A DNA stretch of 22,215 nucleotides. Source: Chloroflexota bacterium. GTDB lineage: Bacteria > Chloroflexota > Chloroflexia > Thermomicrobiales > JADLAZ01. Under the pieces are notes generated by a model. The model was not told the DNA's origin. It searched no databases and was given only the letters and a program-made list of their open reading frames with translations. Shown piece by piece: positions 1-6,865 of the stretch. The stretch lies in NCBI GenBank assembly GCA_020849725.1, contig JADLAZ010000084.1, forward strand, positions 1-22,215. The letters run 5' to 3'. Position 1 is the stretch's first letter. The number at the start of each line of letters is the position of its first letter. Position numbers and translations under genes: made by a program.

Positions 1-22
1 TAGCATACTTCGTATTGCGTAG

Positions 23-52
23 CGTAGGGGCGGTTCGCGAACCGCCCCTACG
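23..52. repeat. 30-bp perfect intergenic palindrome
   Basis: The 15-base arm CGTAGGGGCGGTTCG at 23-37 is followed directly by its exact reverse complement at 38-52, so the element is a perfect palindrome with no spacer. It lies about 190 bases upstream of the metal transporter genes and outside any convincing coding region. It could be a member of an interspersed REP-like family, a cruciform or terminator for an upstream gene outside the window, or a protein-binding site. No second copy occurs in this window, so family membership is inference. Confidence 0.75.
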
Positions 53-244
53 GTGGCCTGGGCATCCCGTCTGGGCTTCGGTTTAGATCTGCTCACCGTC
101 TCGATTGCTTCAACAAAGAAGATGCCATTGTCCTGGTCGCACGGGCCGTCGAGCTTGCGCTGATGCGCGGTTAGTGATACTCTGTTCCAATTGCAGACGA
201 GACAGGAGCTCGTTTGGTCGGGTGGGCGATGGGATGGGACAGTA

Positions 245-1207
245 GTGGCGCGGCGCAGTCTTGGGGTAGGAGCCATTGGCCTGGTGGCCGTCGTGGTCGG
301 GCTGGTCCTGATCGGTCCGCTGGCGCTGGCGGCGCGCGCCGGGCTGCCGGCTGCTCGCGCGAGCGCGCCCGTGGCGACCACCTCGGCGCCGCCGCCGCTG
401 GTCATCGTCGCCAGCCTGAGCGTCCTCGGTGATCTGGTCGGACAGGTCGCTGGCGAGGTCGCGCCGGTGGCGGCGCTGGTCGGCCCCGGCATCGAGCCGC
501 ACGACGTCGCCCCCGCGCCGGCCGATGCCGCCACCATCGCCACGGCCGACGTCCTCTTTGTCAACGGCCTGGGTCTGGAGGGCTGGCTCGACGATCTGGT
601 CGCCAGCGCCGGCCGGCCCGGTCTGCGCATCGTCACGCTCAGCGCTGGCCTCCCGACGATCCGCCCGGCCGGTGATGCGACGGCGGCCGGCAACCCGCAT
701 CTCTGGCTCGACCCGTCGCTGACGATGGCCTACGTGGCGACCATCCGCGACACGCTCGGTGACCTGGACCCGGCCAACCGCCCGACCTACGAGGCCAACG
801 CCACCCGCTACCTGGACCAGCTCCGCGACCTCGACCAGGCCATCGCCGCCGCCATCGCCACCATCGCGCCGGAGCGGCGGACGCTCGTCACCTTCCACGA
901 CGCCTGGCCCTACTTCGCCGCTCGCTACGGCCTGCGGCACATCGCCGTCCACCCCGCCAACCCGGAGGCCGATCTGACGGCGCAGGAGTACGCCGCGCTG
1001 ATCGACCTGGTCCGGCGCGAGCAGACGGCGGTGGTCATCGGCGAGGCCGGCTTCAACCCGAAGCTGATGCAGCAACTGGCGCGCGACACCGGGGTGGTGT
1101 TCGTCGACGGTCTGCATGGCGACACGCTGGCCGACAGTGGCCCGGCCGCGACCTACCTCGGCATGATGCGGCACGACGTCAGCCTGATCGTTGACGCGCT
1201 TCGCTAG
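245..1207 (+). CDS. znuA: Zinc-type metal ABC transporter substrate-binding protein (ZnuA/TroA family)
   Basis: This is the extracytoplasmic binding protein of a metal ABC transporter, in the cluster A-I (ZnuA/TroA/AdcA) family, with 320 residues from this start. The N-terminus is a signal peptide or anchor: MARR followed by a hydrophobic stretch at about residues 8-30. There is no lipobox cysteine, so it is probably not a lipoprotein. The likely metal ligands are H86 (EPHD), H152 (NPHLWLDP), H218 (TFHDAW) and D288 (FVDGLHGD). A histidine at the third ligand, in the HDA..YFA..YGL context, is typical of zinc rather than manganese binders. The usual His-rich loop of ZnuA is missing. GTG at 245 is preferred because GGGA lies about 5 bases upstream; a TTG at 191 in the same frame has no ribosome binding site. 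The ATPase gene follows at once. No Zur or MntR gene is visible. Confidence 0.9.
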   Translation: MARRSLGVGAIGLVAVVVGLVLIGPLALAARAGLPAARASAPVATTSAPPPLVIVASLSVLGDLVGQVAGEVAPVAALVGPGIEPHDVAPAPADAATIATADVLFVNGLGLEGWLDDLVASAGRPGLRIVTLSAGLPTIRPAGDATAAGNPHLWLDPSLTMAYVATIRDTLGDLDPANRPTYEANATRYLDQLRDLDQAIAAAIATIAPERRTLVTFHDAWPYFAARYGLRHIAVHPANPEADLTAQEYAALIDLVRREQTAVVIGEAGFNPKLMQQLARDTGVVFVDGLHGDTLADSGPAATYLGMMRHDVSLIVDALR

Positions 1208-1217
1208 CGGGGCAGCC

Positions 1218-2009
1218 ATGCACGCGCGCCCGGAGACACACGCCATCGCGCTCGACGGCGTGTCCGCTGGCTACGCCGGCCGCGGCGGCCCCTTTGCGCT
1301 GGTCGACCTGACGCTGACGGCGCCGGCCGGACAGCGGTTGGGCATCATCGGCCCGAACGGCTCCGGCAAGAGCACGCTGTTCCGCGTCATCCTCGGGCTG
1401 CTGCCGCCGGCGACCGGCCACGTGGCGGTGCTGGGCGGGCGCCCGACCACTGCCTATCGCCGCCGCCACCAGATCGGCTACGTGCCCCAGCCGCGGGTGG
1501 CCGGCGATGTGCCGATCACCGTCGGCCAGATGGCGATGACCGGCCGGCTCGGGCGCGTCGGCCTGCTGCGCTGGCCGGGCGCGCGCGACCGCGCGGCGGT
1601 GGCGACGGCCCTGGCGCAAGTGGGGCTGGCCGACCAGCACGACCGGCCGCTGGCCGATCTCTCCGGCGGGCAGCGTCAGCGGGCCTACCTGGCGCGGGCG
1701 CTGGCGCAGGAGGCCCGGCTGCTGCTGCTCGATGAGCCGATGACCGGGCTGGACCTGCCTAGCCAGGAGGCGATCTACCGCGCGCTGGACGAGCAGCACG
1801 CCGCCGGCGTGACGATCCTGGTGGCGACCCACGATCTGCTGGGCATCGAGCGCTTCGGCTTCGACCGGCTGCTGTGCCTCAACCAGCGGCTGCTGGCTGA
1901 CGGGCCGCCGGCGGTGGTGCTGGACGAGGCGACGCTGACGGCGACCTACGGCGAGATCGTGCCGGCCATCCAGCGGCTGCTCGGCGGCGCGCGCCCGCGG
2001 TCAGCCTGA
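1218..2009 (+). CDS. znuC: Metal ABC transporter ATP-binding protein (ZnuC family)
   Basis: This is the cytoplasmic ATPase that powers the metal importer, 263 residues, the usual length for the ZnuC/MntB group. Its motifs are in order: Walker A GPNGSGKST at 45-53, Q-loop Q91 in YVPQ, ABC signature LSGGQRQ at 148-154, Walker B LLLLDEP at 168-174 and the switch histidine H205 in VATHD. The ATG at 1218 lies 10 bases after the stop of the binding-protein gene. A TTG at 1191 in frame would overlap that gene and has no clear ribosome binding site. Its TGA stop overlaps the permease ATG by one base (TGATG), which is typical of translational coupling within one operon. Confidence 0.93.
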   Translation: MHARPETHAIALDGVSAGYAGRGGPFALVDLTLTAPAGQRLGIIGPNGSGKSTLFRVILGLLPPATGHVAVLGGRPTTAYRRRHQIGYVPQPRVAGDVPITVGQMAMTGRLGRVGLLRWPGARDRAAVATALAQVGLADQHDRPLADLSGGQRQRAYLARALAQEARLLLLDEPMTGLDLPSQEAIYRALDEQHAAGVTILVATHDLLGIERFGFDRLLCLNQRLLADGPPAVVLDEATLTATYGEIVPAIQRLLGGARPRSA

Positions 2010-2842
2010 TGGACCTGATTGAGGCGGCGATCGCTCCGCTGCGCTACTCCTTCATGCAGCGGGCGCTGGCGGCGGTGATCGTGCTGGGCGCCGTCTGCGC
2101 CGTCCTCGGCTGCTTCGTCGTGCTGCGCCACCTGACCTTCATCGGCGAGGGGCTGGCTCACGGCTCGCTGGCCGGGCTGGCCATCGGCGCCAGCTTGCGC
2201 GGCGACCTGACCGTATTCGCGGCCCTGTTCGCCATTGGGCTGGCGCTGCTGATCGGCTACCTCCACGAGCGCGGCCGGCTGGCCGTCGACGCGGCCATCG
2301 GCATCCTGTTCGCCACGGCGGCGGCGGCCGGCATCCTCATCATCAGTCAACTGCGGCTCTACACCGACCTGACCAGCTACCTGTTCGGCTCGGTGCTGGG
2401 CGTCTCCGCCACCGACCTGTGGCTGATCGGCGGCGGTGGCGCGCTCATCCTGCTGCTGGTGGCGCTGCTGTACAAAGAGCTGCTGGCGATCACGTTCGAT
2501 CCGGAACTTGCCGCTGTCAGCGGCCTGCCGACGCGGGCGCTCACCTACCTGCTGCTGGTGCTGATCGCCATCGCCGTCGTGCTGGCGATGCAGACGATCG
2601 GGCTGATCCTGGTCACGGCGCTGCTGGTCATCCCGGCCTCGGCCGCGCTGCAGATCAGCCGGCGGCTGGAGCGCGCGATGGGATGGGCGGTCGTGTTCGG
2701 CATCGGCGGTGGCATCGGCGGCCTGTATCTCTCCTACTATGCCCGCGCCGCCTCCGGTGCGAGCATCGTGCTGACCGTGGCGGCGATCTTCCTGGTCTGC
2801 TTCCTGATCGGCCACCGGCGGCGCGCGCTGCCGGCAGCCTGA
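2009..2842 (+). CDS. znuB: Metal ABC transporter permease (ZnuB/ABC-3 family)
   Basis: This is the membrane subunit of the zinc-type importer, 277 residues with about eight hydrophobic helices running from roughly residue 18 to 268. The family hallmark FIGEGLAHGSLAGLA appears at 44-58, and the conserved LLVIPA helix end at 205-210. The start overlaps the ATPase stop by one base, so binding protein, ATPase and permease form one tight operon. The protein ends in a short basic tail (GHRRRALPAA). Assignment to the ABC-3 metal permease family is firm. Zinc over manganese rests on the partner binding protein. Confidence 0.92.
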   Translation: MDLIEAAIAPLRYSFMQRALAAVIVLGAVCAVLGCFVVLRHLTFIGEGLAHGSLAGLAIGASLRGDLTVFAALFAIGLALLIGYLHERGRLAVDAAIGILFATAAAAGILIISQLRLYTDLTSYLFGSVLGVSATDLWLIGGGGALILLLVALLYKELLAITFDPELAAVSGLPTRALTYLLLVLIAIAVVLAMQTIGLILVTALLVIPASAALQISRRLERAMGWAVVFGIGGGIGGLYLSYYARAASGASIVLTVAAIFLVCFLIGHRRRALPAA

Positions 2843-2960
2843 GCACTCGTCGCGCCGGCCGGCTGGAGATGGCCCGCCGGGTGATGCATAATGCCCCCGG
2901 CAAGGCGCCCCGCGATCGGGCGCGCGCCACCCCACCGGCTGACGACGAAGGAGACGCCCC

Positions 2961-3335
2961 ATGAGTCCCGACGGACCCGGCCTCAACCCGGCCAAGGCCC
3001 AGATCTTCGAGGCGGGCGCGACGATCATGCGCCAGGGCGAGCCAGGCTCGTCCGCCTATGTCGTTGTCGACGGCGTCGCCGATGTGCTGGTCGGTGAGAC
3101 ACGCGTGGCCACGGTCGGGCCGGGCGGCATCGTCGGCGAGATGGCTGTCCTCACCGGCCAGCCGCGCAGCGCCACCGTCATCGCCCGCACCAAGTGCTGG
3201 CTGGCGCCGATCGACTCCGAGCAGTTCGCCGATCTTGTGCAGCACAACCCTCACTTCTCGCTGCAGGTCATGACCCAGATGAGCGAGCGCATGGCCGAGC
3301 GCGCCCGCCTGACCGGCGAGGAGAAGGGTACGTAG
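2961..3335 (+). CDS. Stand-alone cyclic-nucleotide-binding-domain protein
   Basis: This 124-residue protein is almost entirely one cyclic-nucleotide-binding (CNMP/CAP-like) beta-roll. The phosphate-binding cassette is clear: GEMAVLTGQPRSATV at 59-73, with E60 and R69 at the positions that contact the ribose and phosphate of cAMP or cGMP in CAP-type proteins. The first strand and turn are IFEAGATIMRQGEPGS (15-30). No helix-turn-helix, kinase or channel domain follows; only a short helix (SERMAERARL) remains, so it must act through a partner. The ribosome binding site GGAG lies about 8 bases before the ATG. It follows the permease gene by 118 bases and precedes a membrane-protein gene by 51 bases, so it may be co-transcribed with either. 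The ligand is inferred. Confidence 0.85.
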   Translation: MSPDGPGLNPAKAQIFEAGATIMRQGEPGSSAYVVVDGVADVLVGETRVATVGPGGIVGEMAVLTGQPRSATVIARTKCWLAPIDSEQFADLVQHNPHFSLQVMTQMSERMAERARLTGEEKGT

Positions 3336-3366
3336 CGGTCGGCCCGGCTCGGCGGAGACGCACCCG

Positions 3367-3396
3367 ATGAACCCGATGAACCTGACATGGACGTAG
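3367..3396 (+). other. Possible 9-codon leader ORF overlapping the next gene start
   Basis: A short frame reads MNPMNLTWT and then TAG. It has a better-placed ribosome binding site (GGAG at 3354-3357, 9 bases before its ATG) than the membrane-protein gene whose ATG at 3387 it overlaps. It could couple translation of that gene, or it could be chance. There is no direct evidence that it is translated. Confidence 0.2.
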
Positions 3397-4280
3397 CCCA
3401 GCCCATGCGGCGCCTCCCGGCCCGGTCGACCGATCGCGCACTCTACCAGTGGGCCATCATCGCGGCGGTGCTGACGACGCTCGCCTTCGCCGGGCTGGCG
3501 GTGGCGACGCTGCGCGACACCGTCGACGGTGTGCCCGTCAGCGCCATCGACGCCGCCTGGCCGTTCTGGCTTGGCACGGCAGTGGTGGCGGCACTGGCCG
3601 GCGCGCTGGCCCAGGCCGTCATCCAGATGGCGCGCCCGCGCCTGCCCCGGCGCCCGGCCGCCACGGCGGAGCTGCCGCTGCTGGAGGACCAGCGGCGCGG
3701 CAACCTGGCCTGGGTGCTGCCGGCCGTCACCGCCGTCAGCAGCATCCTGCTGGTGCGCCTCTACCACACGCCGCTGGCGGCGGCGCTCGGAGGCGTGGCT
3801 CTGTTCGTCGCCACCGCGGCCACCATCATCACCCACTACCACCTGCGCGACGAGCGCGCCAGCGCGCAGGCGCTGGCCAGCATCGTCCTGACCTTCACCA
3901 CCCACGCCAGTGCGTTTTTCCTGCTCACGATGATCTATAGCAACAAGTGGCGCAGCATGTACTCGGCTACGGCGATCGCGCTGGCGACGCTGCTGCTGCT
4001 GCTGCAGATGACCGACGGCGAGAGCACCGCCTGGCTGCGGCGGCTGCTGTACGCGCTCGTCGGCGGGCTGCTGCTGGGCCAGGTCACCTGGGCGCTCAAC
4101 TCCTGGCCGGCCACCGGCTGGAGCGGCGGCGGGCTGCTGCTCGCCGTCTTCTACCTGTGCGCCGGCCTGATCACGCAGCACAGTCGCAACACGCTCACCC
4201 GGAGCGTCGTCGCCGAGTACATCGCCGTCGCCGCGCTGGCGTTCGTCATCGTCACCGCGTCGGTGACGATGATGCGCTGA
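3387..4280 (+). CDS. Polytopic membrane protein of unknown function
   Basis: I do not recognise this family. The 297-residue protein has about nine hydrophobic segments, roughly at 21-42, 58-79, 107-125, 130-149, 162-184, 193-207, 219-238, 246-263 and 274-295. A cytoplasmic-looking basic and acidic loop (MARPRLPRRP to DQRRGN) lies between segments two and three. It has no ABC, transporter or kinase motif that I can name. The ATG at 3387 lacks its own good ribosome binding site; the nearest GGAG is 29 bases upstream and suits a 9-codon frame that overlaps the start. An alternative start is ATG 3405. It sits between the cyclic-nucleotide-binding protein (51-base gap) and a small helical protein (31-base gap), so the three may be functional partners. 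Confidence 0.82.
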   Translation: MDVAQPMRRLPARSTDRALYQWAIIAAVLTTLAFAGLAVATLRDTVDGVPVSAIDAAWPFWLGTAVVAALAGALAQAVIQMARPRLPRRPAATAELPLLEDQRRGNLAWVLPAVTAVSSILLVRLYHTPLAAALGGVALFVATAATIITHYHLRDERASAQALASIVLTFTTHASAFFLLTMIYSNKWRSMYSATAIALATLLLLLQMTDGESTAWLRRLLYALVGGLLLGQVTWALNSWPATGWSGGGLLLAVFYLCAGLITQHSRNTLTRSVVAEYIAVAALAFVIVTASVTMMR

Positions 4281-4311
4281 CGCGGCGGCCGCCCGCGCGG
4301 GAGACGACCCC

Positions 4312-4515
4312 ATGACCGACGCCGCGCCGACCGCCGACCCCCTCTACGCGCTGTTGGAAGAACTGGAGCGCCTGGAGGAACTGCGCGAGGAGCTGGCCGA
4401 GGGCGATCCGGCCGCGCTGGCCGAGCTGCGGGCACTCGGGCTACCATCGCCGTCCGCCCTCGACGCCCGCATCGCCACCCTCCATCACCAACTCGACGCG
4501 ACGGGCGCTGCGTGA
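4312..4515 (+). CDS. Small acidic helical (coiled-coil) protein, unknown function
   Basis: This 67-residue protein is rich in Leu, Glu and Ala. The segment LLEELERLEELREELAEG (14-31) has heptad-like spacing suited to a short coiled coil, followed by a second helix around DARIATLHHQLD (51-62). A good ribosome binding site (GGGAGA) lies 7 bases before the ATG, and the codon third positions are GC-biased like those of its neighbours, which supports a real gene. It follows the membrane protein by 31 bases and ends 15 bases from the convergent purM-like gene. No family is recognised. A scaffold or accessory role for the upstream membrane protein is only a guess. Confidence 0.6.
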   Translation: MTDAAPTADPLYALLEELERLEELREELAEGDPAALAELRALGLPSPSALDARIATLHHQLDATGAA

Positions 4516-4530
4516 TGGGTGAGGGCTGCC

Positions 4531-5637
4531 TCAGTAGCGAAAGAACGAACTGCCCGAACCCAGCAAGCGCCGGGGAACGATGCGCACCGTTCGGTCGGGG
4601 TCGCTGATCGCCTGGCCAATCACCCGGGCCGCGTGCCCGGCCTCCTGGGCGAGCCGAACGACGCGGTCCGCCGCGTCGGGCGCCACGACCGCGCAGAAGC
4701 CGACGCCCATGTTGAAGACCTGGAACATCTCCTCGTCGCCGATGTGGCCGTGGTGCTGGAGCAGATCGAAGATGGGCGGGGCATCGAGGAGGTCATCGAT
4801 CACGTAGCCGACGGGCGCCGCAACCCGGGTGAGGTTGAGGAAGCCATCGCTCGTGATGTGAATGAACGCCTTCACCGGCAGGTCGGCCCGCAGGCACGCC
4901 ATGGCGAACGCGACATAGATCGCGGTGGGAACGAGCAACTCCTGACCGACGGAGCGGCCGAGAGCCGGGACGTGGTCCGTGACCTGGAGACCGGCGCGAT
5001 CGAGCAGCACCCGCCGGGCCAGTGTCAGGCCATTGCTGTGAATGCCCGAGCTGGCCAGCCCGATCACGACATCGCCGGCCTGGATGTCCTGGCCAATGAC
5101 GATGCGGTCGGTCGGCACGACGCCGACACAAGTGCCGACCAGATCGAACGCCCACTGGTCCCGGATGCCCCGCACCATCTCGGGCACCTGGGCGATCTCG
5201 CCACCAGGGATCGTGATGCCCGCTTGCCGGGCGCCTTCCAGCAGCCCGACGCCGATCTCCGCCAGCAGCGCCGGCTCGGCCACCTGCACCGCGATGTAAT
5301 CCGTGAGCGCGATCGGCTCGGCGCCAACGCAGATGATGTCATTGACATTCATCGCGATGAGGTCGATGCCGATCGTGTCGTACGTCTCCAGCGCCTGGGC
5401 GATGAGGATCTTGGTGCCGACGCCATCGGTGGAGATGGCCAGGCCATGGCCGTCACCGAGATCGAGGACGTTGGCGAAGTAGTGCAGCGGCAGCAGAGGT
5501 CGCCCCAGCCCGCGCCGGACATCGAACGTGCGCCTGACGGCGGCCAGCAGCCCGCCCGACACCGAATCATCGCCCGACGTGCTGACGATCCCGACATCGG
5601 TGTAGCGCAGTTGGTCAGACGTTCGCCCACCACTCAC
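4531..5637 (-). CDS. purM: Phosphoribosylformylglycinamidine cyclo-ligase-like protein (AIR synthase, PurM family)
   Basis: PurM makes aminoimidazole ribonucleotide from FGAM with ATP in purine synthesis. This 368-residue protein has the family landmarks: STDGVGTKILIA (69-80), GIDLIAMNVNDI (90-101), a GGE loop at 145-147, GDVVIGLASSGIHSNG (188-203), LLVPTAIYVA (234-243) and EMFQVFNMGVG (303-313). Two conserved loops differ from textbook PurM: GGETAEMPGM reads GGEIAQVPEM (145-154), and HITGGG reads HITSDG (260-265). It may therefore be a divergent orthologue or an AIR-synthase-related paralogue. The GTG at 5637 is chosen because AGGAGGG lies about 9 bases upstream; the frame stays open further but looks non-coding there. 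No other purine gene is in the window. A promoter and a leader hairpin lie upstream. Confidence 0.83.
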   Translation of the reverse strand: MSGGRTSDQLRYTDVGIVSTSGDDSVSGGLLAAVRRTFDVRRGLGRPLLPLHYFANVLDLGDGHGLAISTDGVGTKILIAQALETYDTIGIDLIAMNVNDIICVGAEPIALTDYIAVQVAEPALLAEIGVGLLEGARQAGITIPGGEIAQVPEMVRGIRDQWAFDLVGTCVGVVPTDRIVIGQDIQAGDVVIGLASSGIHSNGLTLARRVLLDRAGLQVTDHVPALGRSVGQELLVPTAIYVAFAMACLRADLPVKAFIHITSDGFLNLTRVAAPVGYVIDDLLDAPPIFDLLQHHGHIGDEEMFQVFNMGVGFCAVVAPDAADRVVRLAQEAGHAARVIGQAISDPDRTVRIVPRRLLGSGSSFFRY

Positions 5638-5678
5638 GGCTCGTGGCCCTCCTGTCTCATGGGACCTGGATGGGTGGC

Positions 5679-5705
5679 GCCGGAGGCGCCCTGGGCGCCT
5701 CCGGC
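5679..5705 (-). promoter_or_regulatory. Strong leader hairpin upstream of the purM-like gene
   Basis: GCCGGAGGCGCC at 5679-5690 and its exact complement at 5694-5705 form a 12-bp stem with a 3-base loop. In the minus-strand transcript it falls within a predicted leader of about 110 bases and ends about 41 bases before the GTG start. There is no U-tract after it, so it is not a typical intrinsic terminator. It matches no riboswitch class that I know. A role in mRNA stability or translation is inferred. Confidence 0.5.
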
Positions 5706-5753
5706 AGCCGCTCCCCCCCACCATCACCTCGCCCCTACCCGGCGCGGACCACG

Positions 5754-5782
5754 ATTCTAAACGGGGCGCCGACCGGGCGCAA
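5754..5782 (-). promoter_or_regulatory. purM: Predicted sigma70-type promoter for the purM-like gene
   Basis: On the minus strand a -35 TTGCGC (5782-5777) and a -10 TAGAAT (5759-5754) are separated by exactly 17 bases. The -10 matches the consensus at five of six positions. Transcription would start near 5747, about 110 bases before the GTG at 5637. This is a pattern match only. Confidence 0.4.
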
Positions 5783-6263
5783 TCGTCAAACCATGCCGGA
5801 TGCCGGTGAGCGCCAGCGGGCGGCGTCTGGTTCCTGAACGCACGGGCGCTGGCCTGGTGGCGCCCGTCCCGGCACGGCCGGTGCGCCTGCGGCGGGTGGC
5901 CCCTGTCTGTCACAGAACTGGGCGCGCGCGTCCGACCACGAGCATCAGTGGCGCGCTGGGAAAACCCCAGGTCGACAACCATCGGAGAATGCGTCTCACC
6001 ACAAGACCCCGCCTGGACCGTGACGGGCCGGCGCCGGGATGACGGCGTCCCCGGTCGCCGCCACCCCACCGCCGACCCGCGCGCGGGGGGCGGTACGGAC
6101 GCCAGGCCGTCCCATGTTGGCACGGATGAGGCAGCACGATATCGATACGCAGTGCAGACGCCCGAGAACGGGTCGGCGCGGCCATGCTCACACAGCCGGC
6201 ATTGCAGGACCGCAAATTCTCGCGCGGCAGACGTATCAAATTCATATCAAGCACGCGGCCGGC
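5783..6263. other. Stretch without a recognisable gene
   Basis: Open frames on both strands here give low-complexity Arg/Pro/Ala-rich translations with no family resemblance and no good ribosome binding sites. Base composition is uneven: the last 60 bases before the orphan sulfatase end are locally AT-richer (around 6210-6250) than the surroundings. That would suit decayed or recently joined sequence. I see no RNA gene or repeat in it. Confidence 0.5.
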
Positions 6264-6405
6264 GTCACTGCTCGGCCAGCGCGGCACGACCGGTGGCGGC
6301 TGGGTCGGGCAGGCCGTCATCGCCGAGCGTCACGACGACCCGGTGCAGCGTGCCGGTGAACGCGAACGGCAGCGCGTAGGCATCGCTGACCGGCGCGCCG
6401 CCGTC
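6264..6405 (-). repeat. 142-bp direct repeat, copy 1 (orphan sulfatase 3' end)
   Basis: These 142 bases align without gaps to 7268-7409 with nine mismatches by hand count, about 94% identity, including an unbroken run of more than 40 bases. Similarity begins one base outside the stop codon of the sulfatase reading frame and fades just after 6405. The two copies are in the same orientation and offset by 1004 bases. They flank the DUF433/DUF5615 gene pair. Confidence 0.92.
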
Positions 6406-6410
6406 GCCGC
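6265..6410 (-). pseudogene. Truncated arylsulfatase C-terminus (about 47 codons)
   Basis: Read on the minus strand, this fragment encodes the last residues of a sulfatase like the intact one at 7269-9512. DGGAPVSDAYALPF, FTGTLHRVVVTLGDDG and the final AEQ followed by TGA are shared, with only four amino-acid differences (A/T, L/A, T/A, L/M). Nothing upstream in this frame resembles the rest of a sulfatase, so there is no catalytic domain and no start. It is either the displaced original end of the neighbouring gene or all that remains of a tandem paralogue. Confidence 0.85.
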
Positions 6411-6524
6411 ACGATGCGCGTACTGACGGCGTCTGACGAGCGCGGCGGCTCCGCCCTGGTGGTACCATACCCCTCGGCAACGACCTCACGACTACGCGTG
6501 GCTGAGGCGCGAAGGGGACGGGGC

Positions 6525-6863
6525 ATGGCGCTCACGCTGGCGGCAACGCCCGCACCGCTGGAGATGACCAGCAGCGGCAGCGTCCGCGTGCGCGGGAGCC
6601 GGGTCACGCTCGACACGATCGTGGCCGCGTTCGAGCGCGGCGCGTCCGCCGAAGAGATCGTCTTGCAGTACCCAACGCTCCAGTTGGCCGACGTCTACAG
6701 CGTCATCGGCTACTACTTGCGCCATCAGGCGGCGGTCGCCGTCTACCTGCGCGAACAGGAGGCCCGCGCCGATGAAGCTCGACAGCGGGTTGAGCGACGC
6801 TCGCCGCAGGCGGGTATCCGCGCGCGGCTGCTGGCCCGCACGGGCGGCGTGGCTGACGGCTGA
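6525..6863 (+). CDS. DUF433 family protein, probable antitoxin
   Basis: This 112-residue protein carries the DUF433 core: VRVRGSRVTLDTIVAAFERG followed by a segment with EEIVLQYPTLQLADVYSVIGYY (about 20-65). The family has a small helix-turn-helix-like fold and is usually found as the upstream partner of a DUF5615 PIN-like protein, as here. The arrangement is regarded as a VapBC-like toxin-antitoxin pair. A basic tail of about 40 residues (REQEARADEARQRVERR onward) may wrap the toxin. The ATG at 6525 has GAAGGGGA about 7 bases upstream. The stop lies 2 bases before the partner's GTG. The pair sits between two copies of the sulfatase 3' end. Antitoxin activity and self-repression are inferred from the family. 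Confidence 0.85.
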   Translation: MALTLAATPAPLEMTSSGSVRVRGSRVTLDTIVAAFERGASAEEIVLQYPTLQLADVYSVIGYYLRHQAAVAVYLREQEARADEARQRVERRSPQAGIRARLLARTGGVADG

Positions 6864-6865
6864 GC

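Noticed and set aside
2655..4313. 552-codon open frame on the minus strand
   Set aside because: It covers the permease end, the nucleotide-binding protein and the membrane protein in antisense; the translation is low-complexity Arg/Gly/Gln without family resemblance.
4519..5760. 413-codon plus-strand frame opposite the purM-like gene
   Set aside because: The minus-strand reading has extended PurM motifs; the plus-strand product is charged and motif-free.
5910..6320. 136-codon minus-strand frame upstream of the toxin-antitoxin pair
   Set aside because: It has no ribosome binding site or motif and changes reading relative to the orphan sulfatase end that it crosses.
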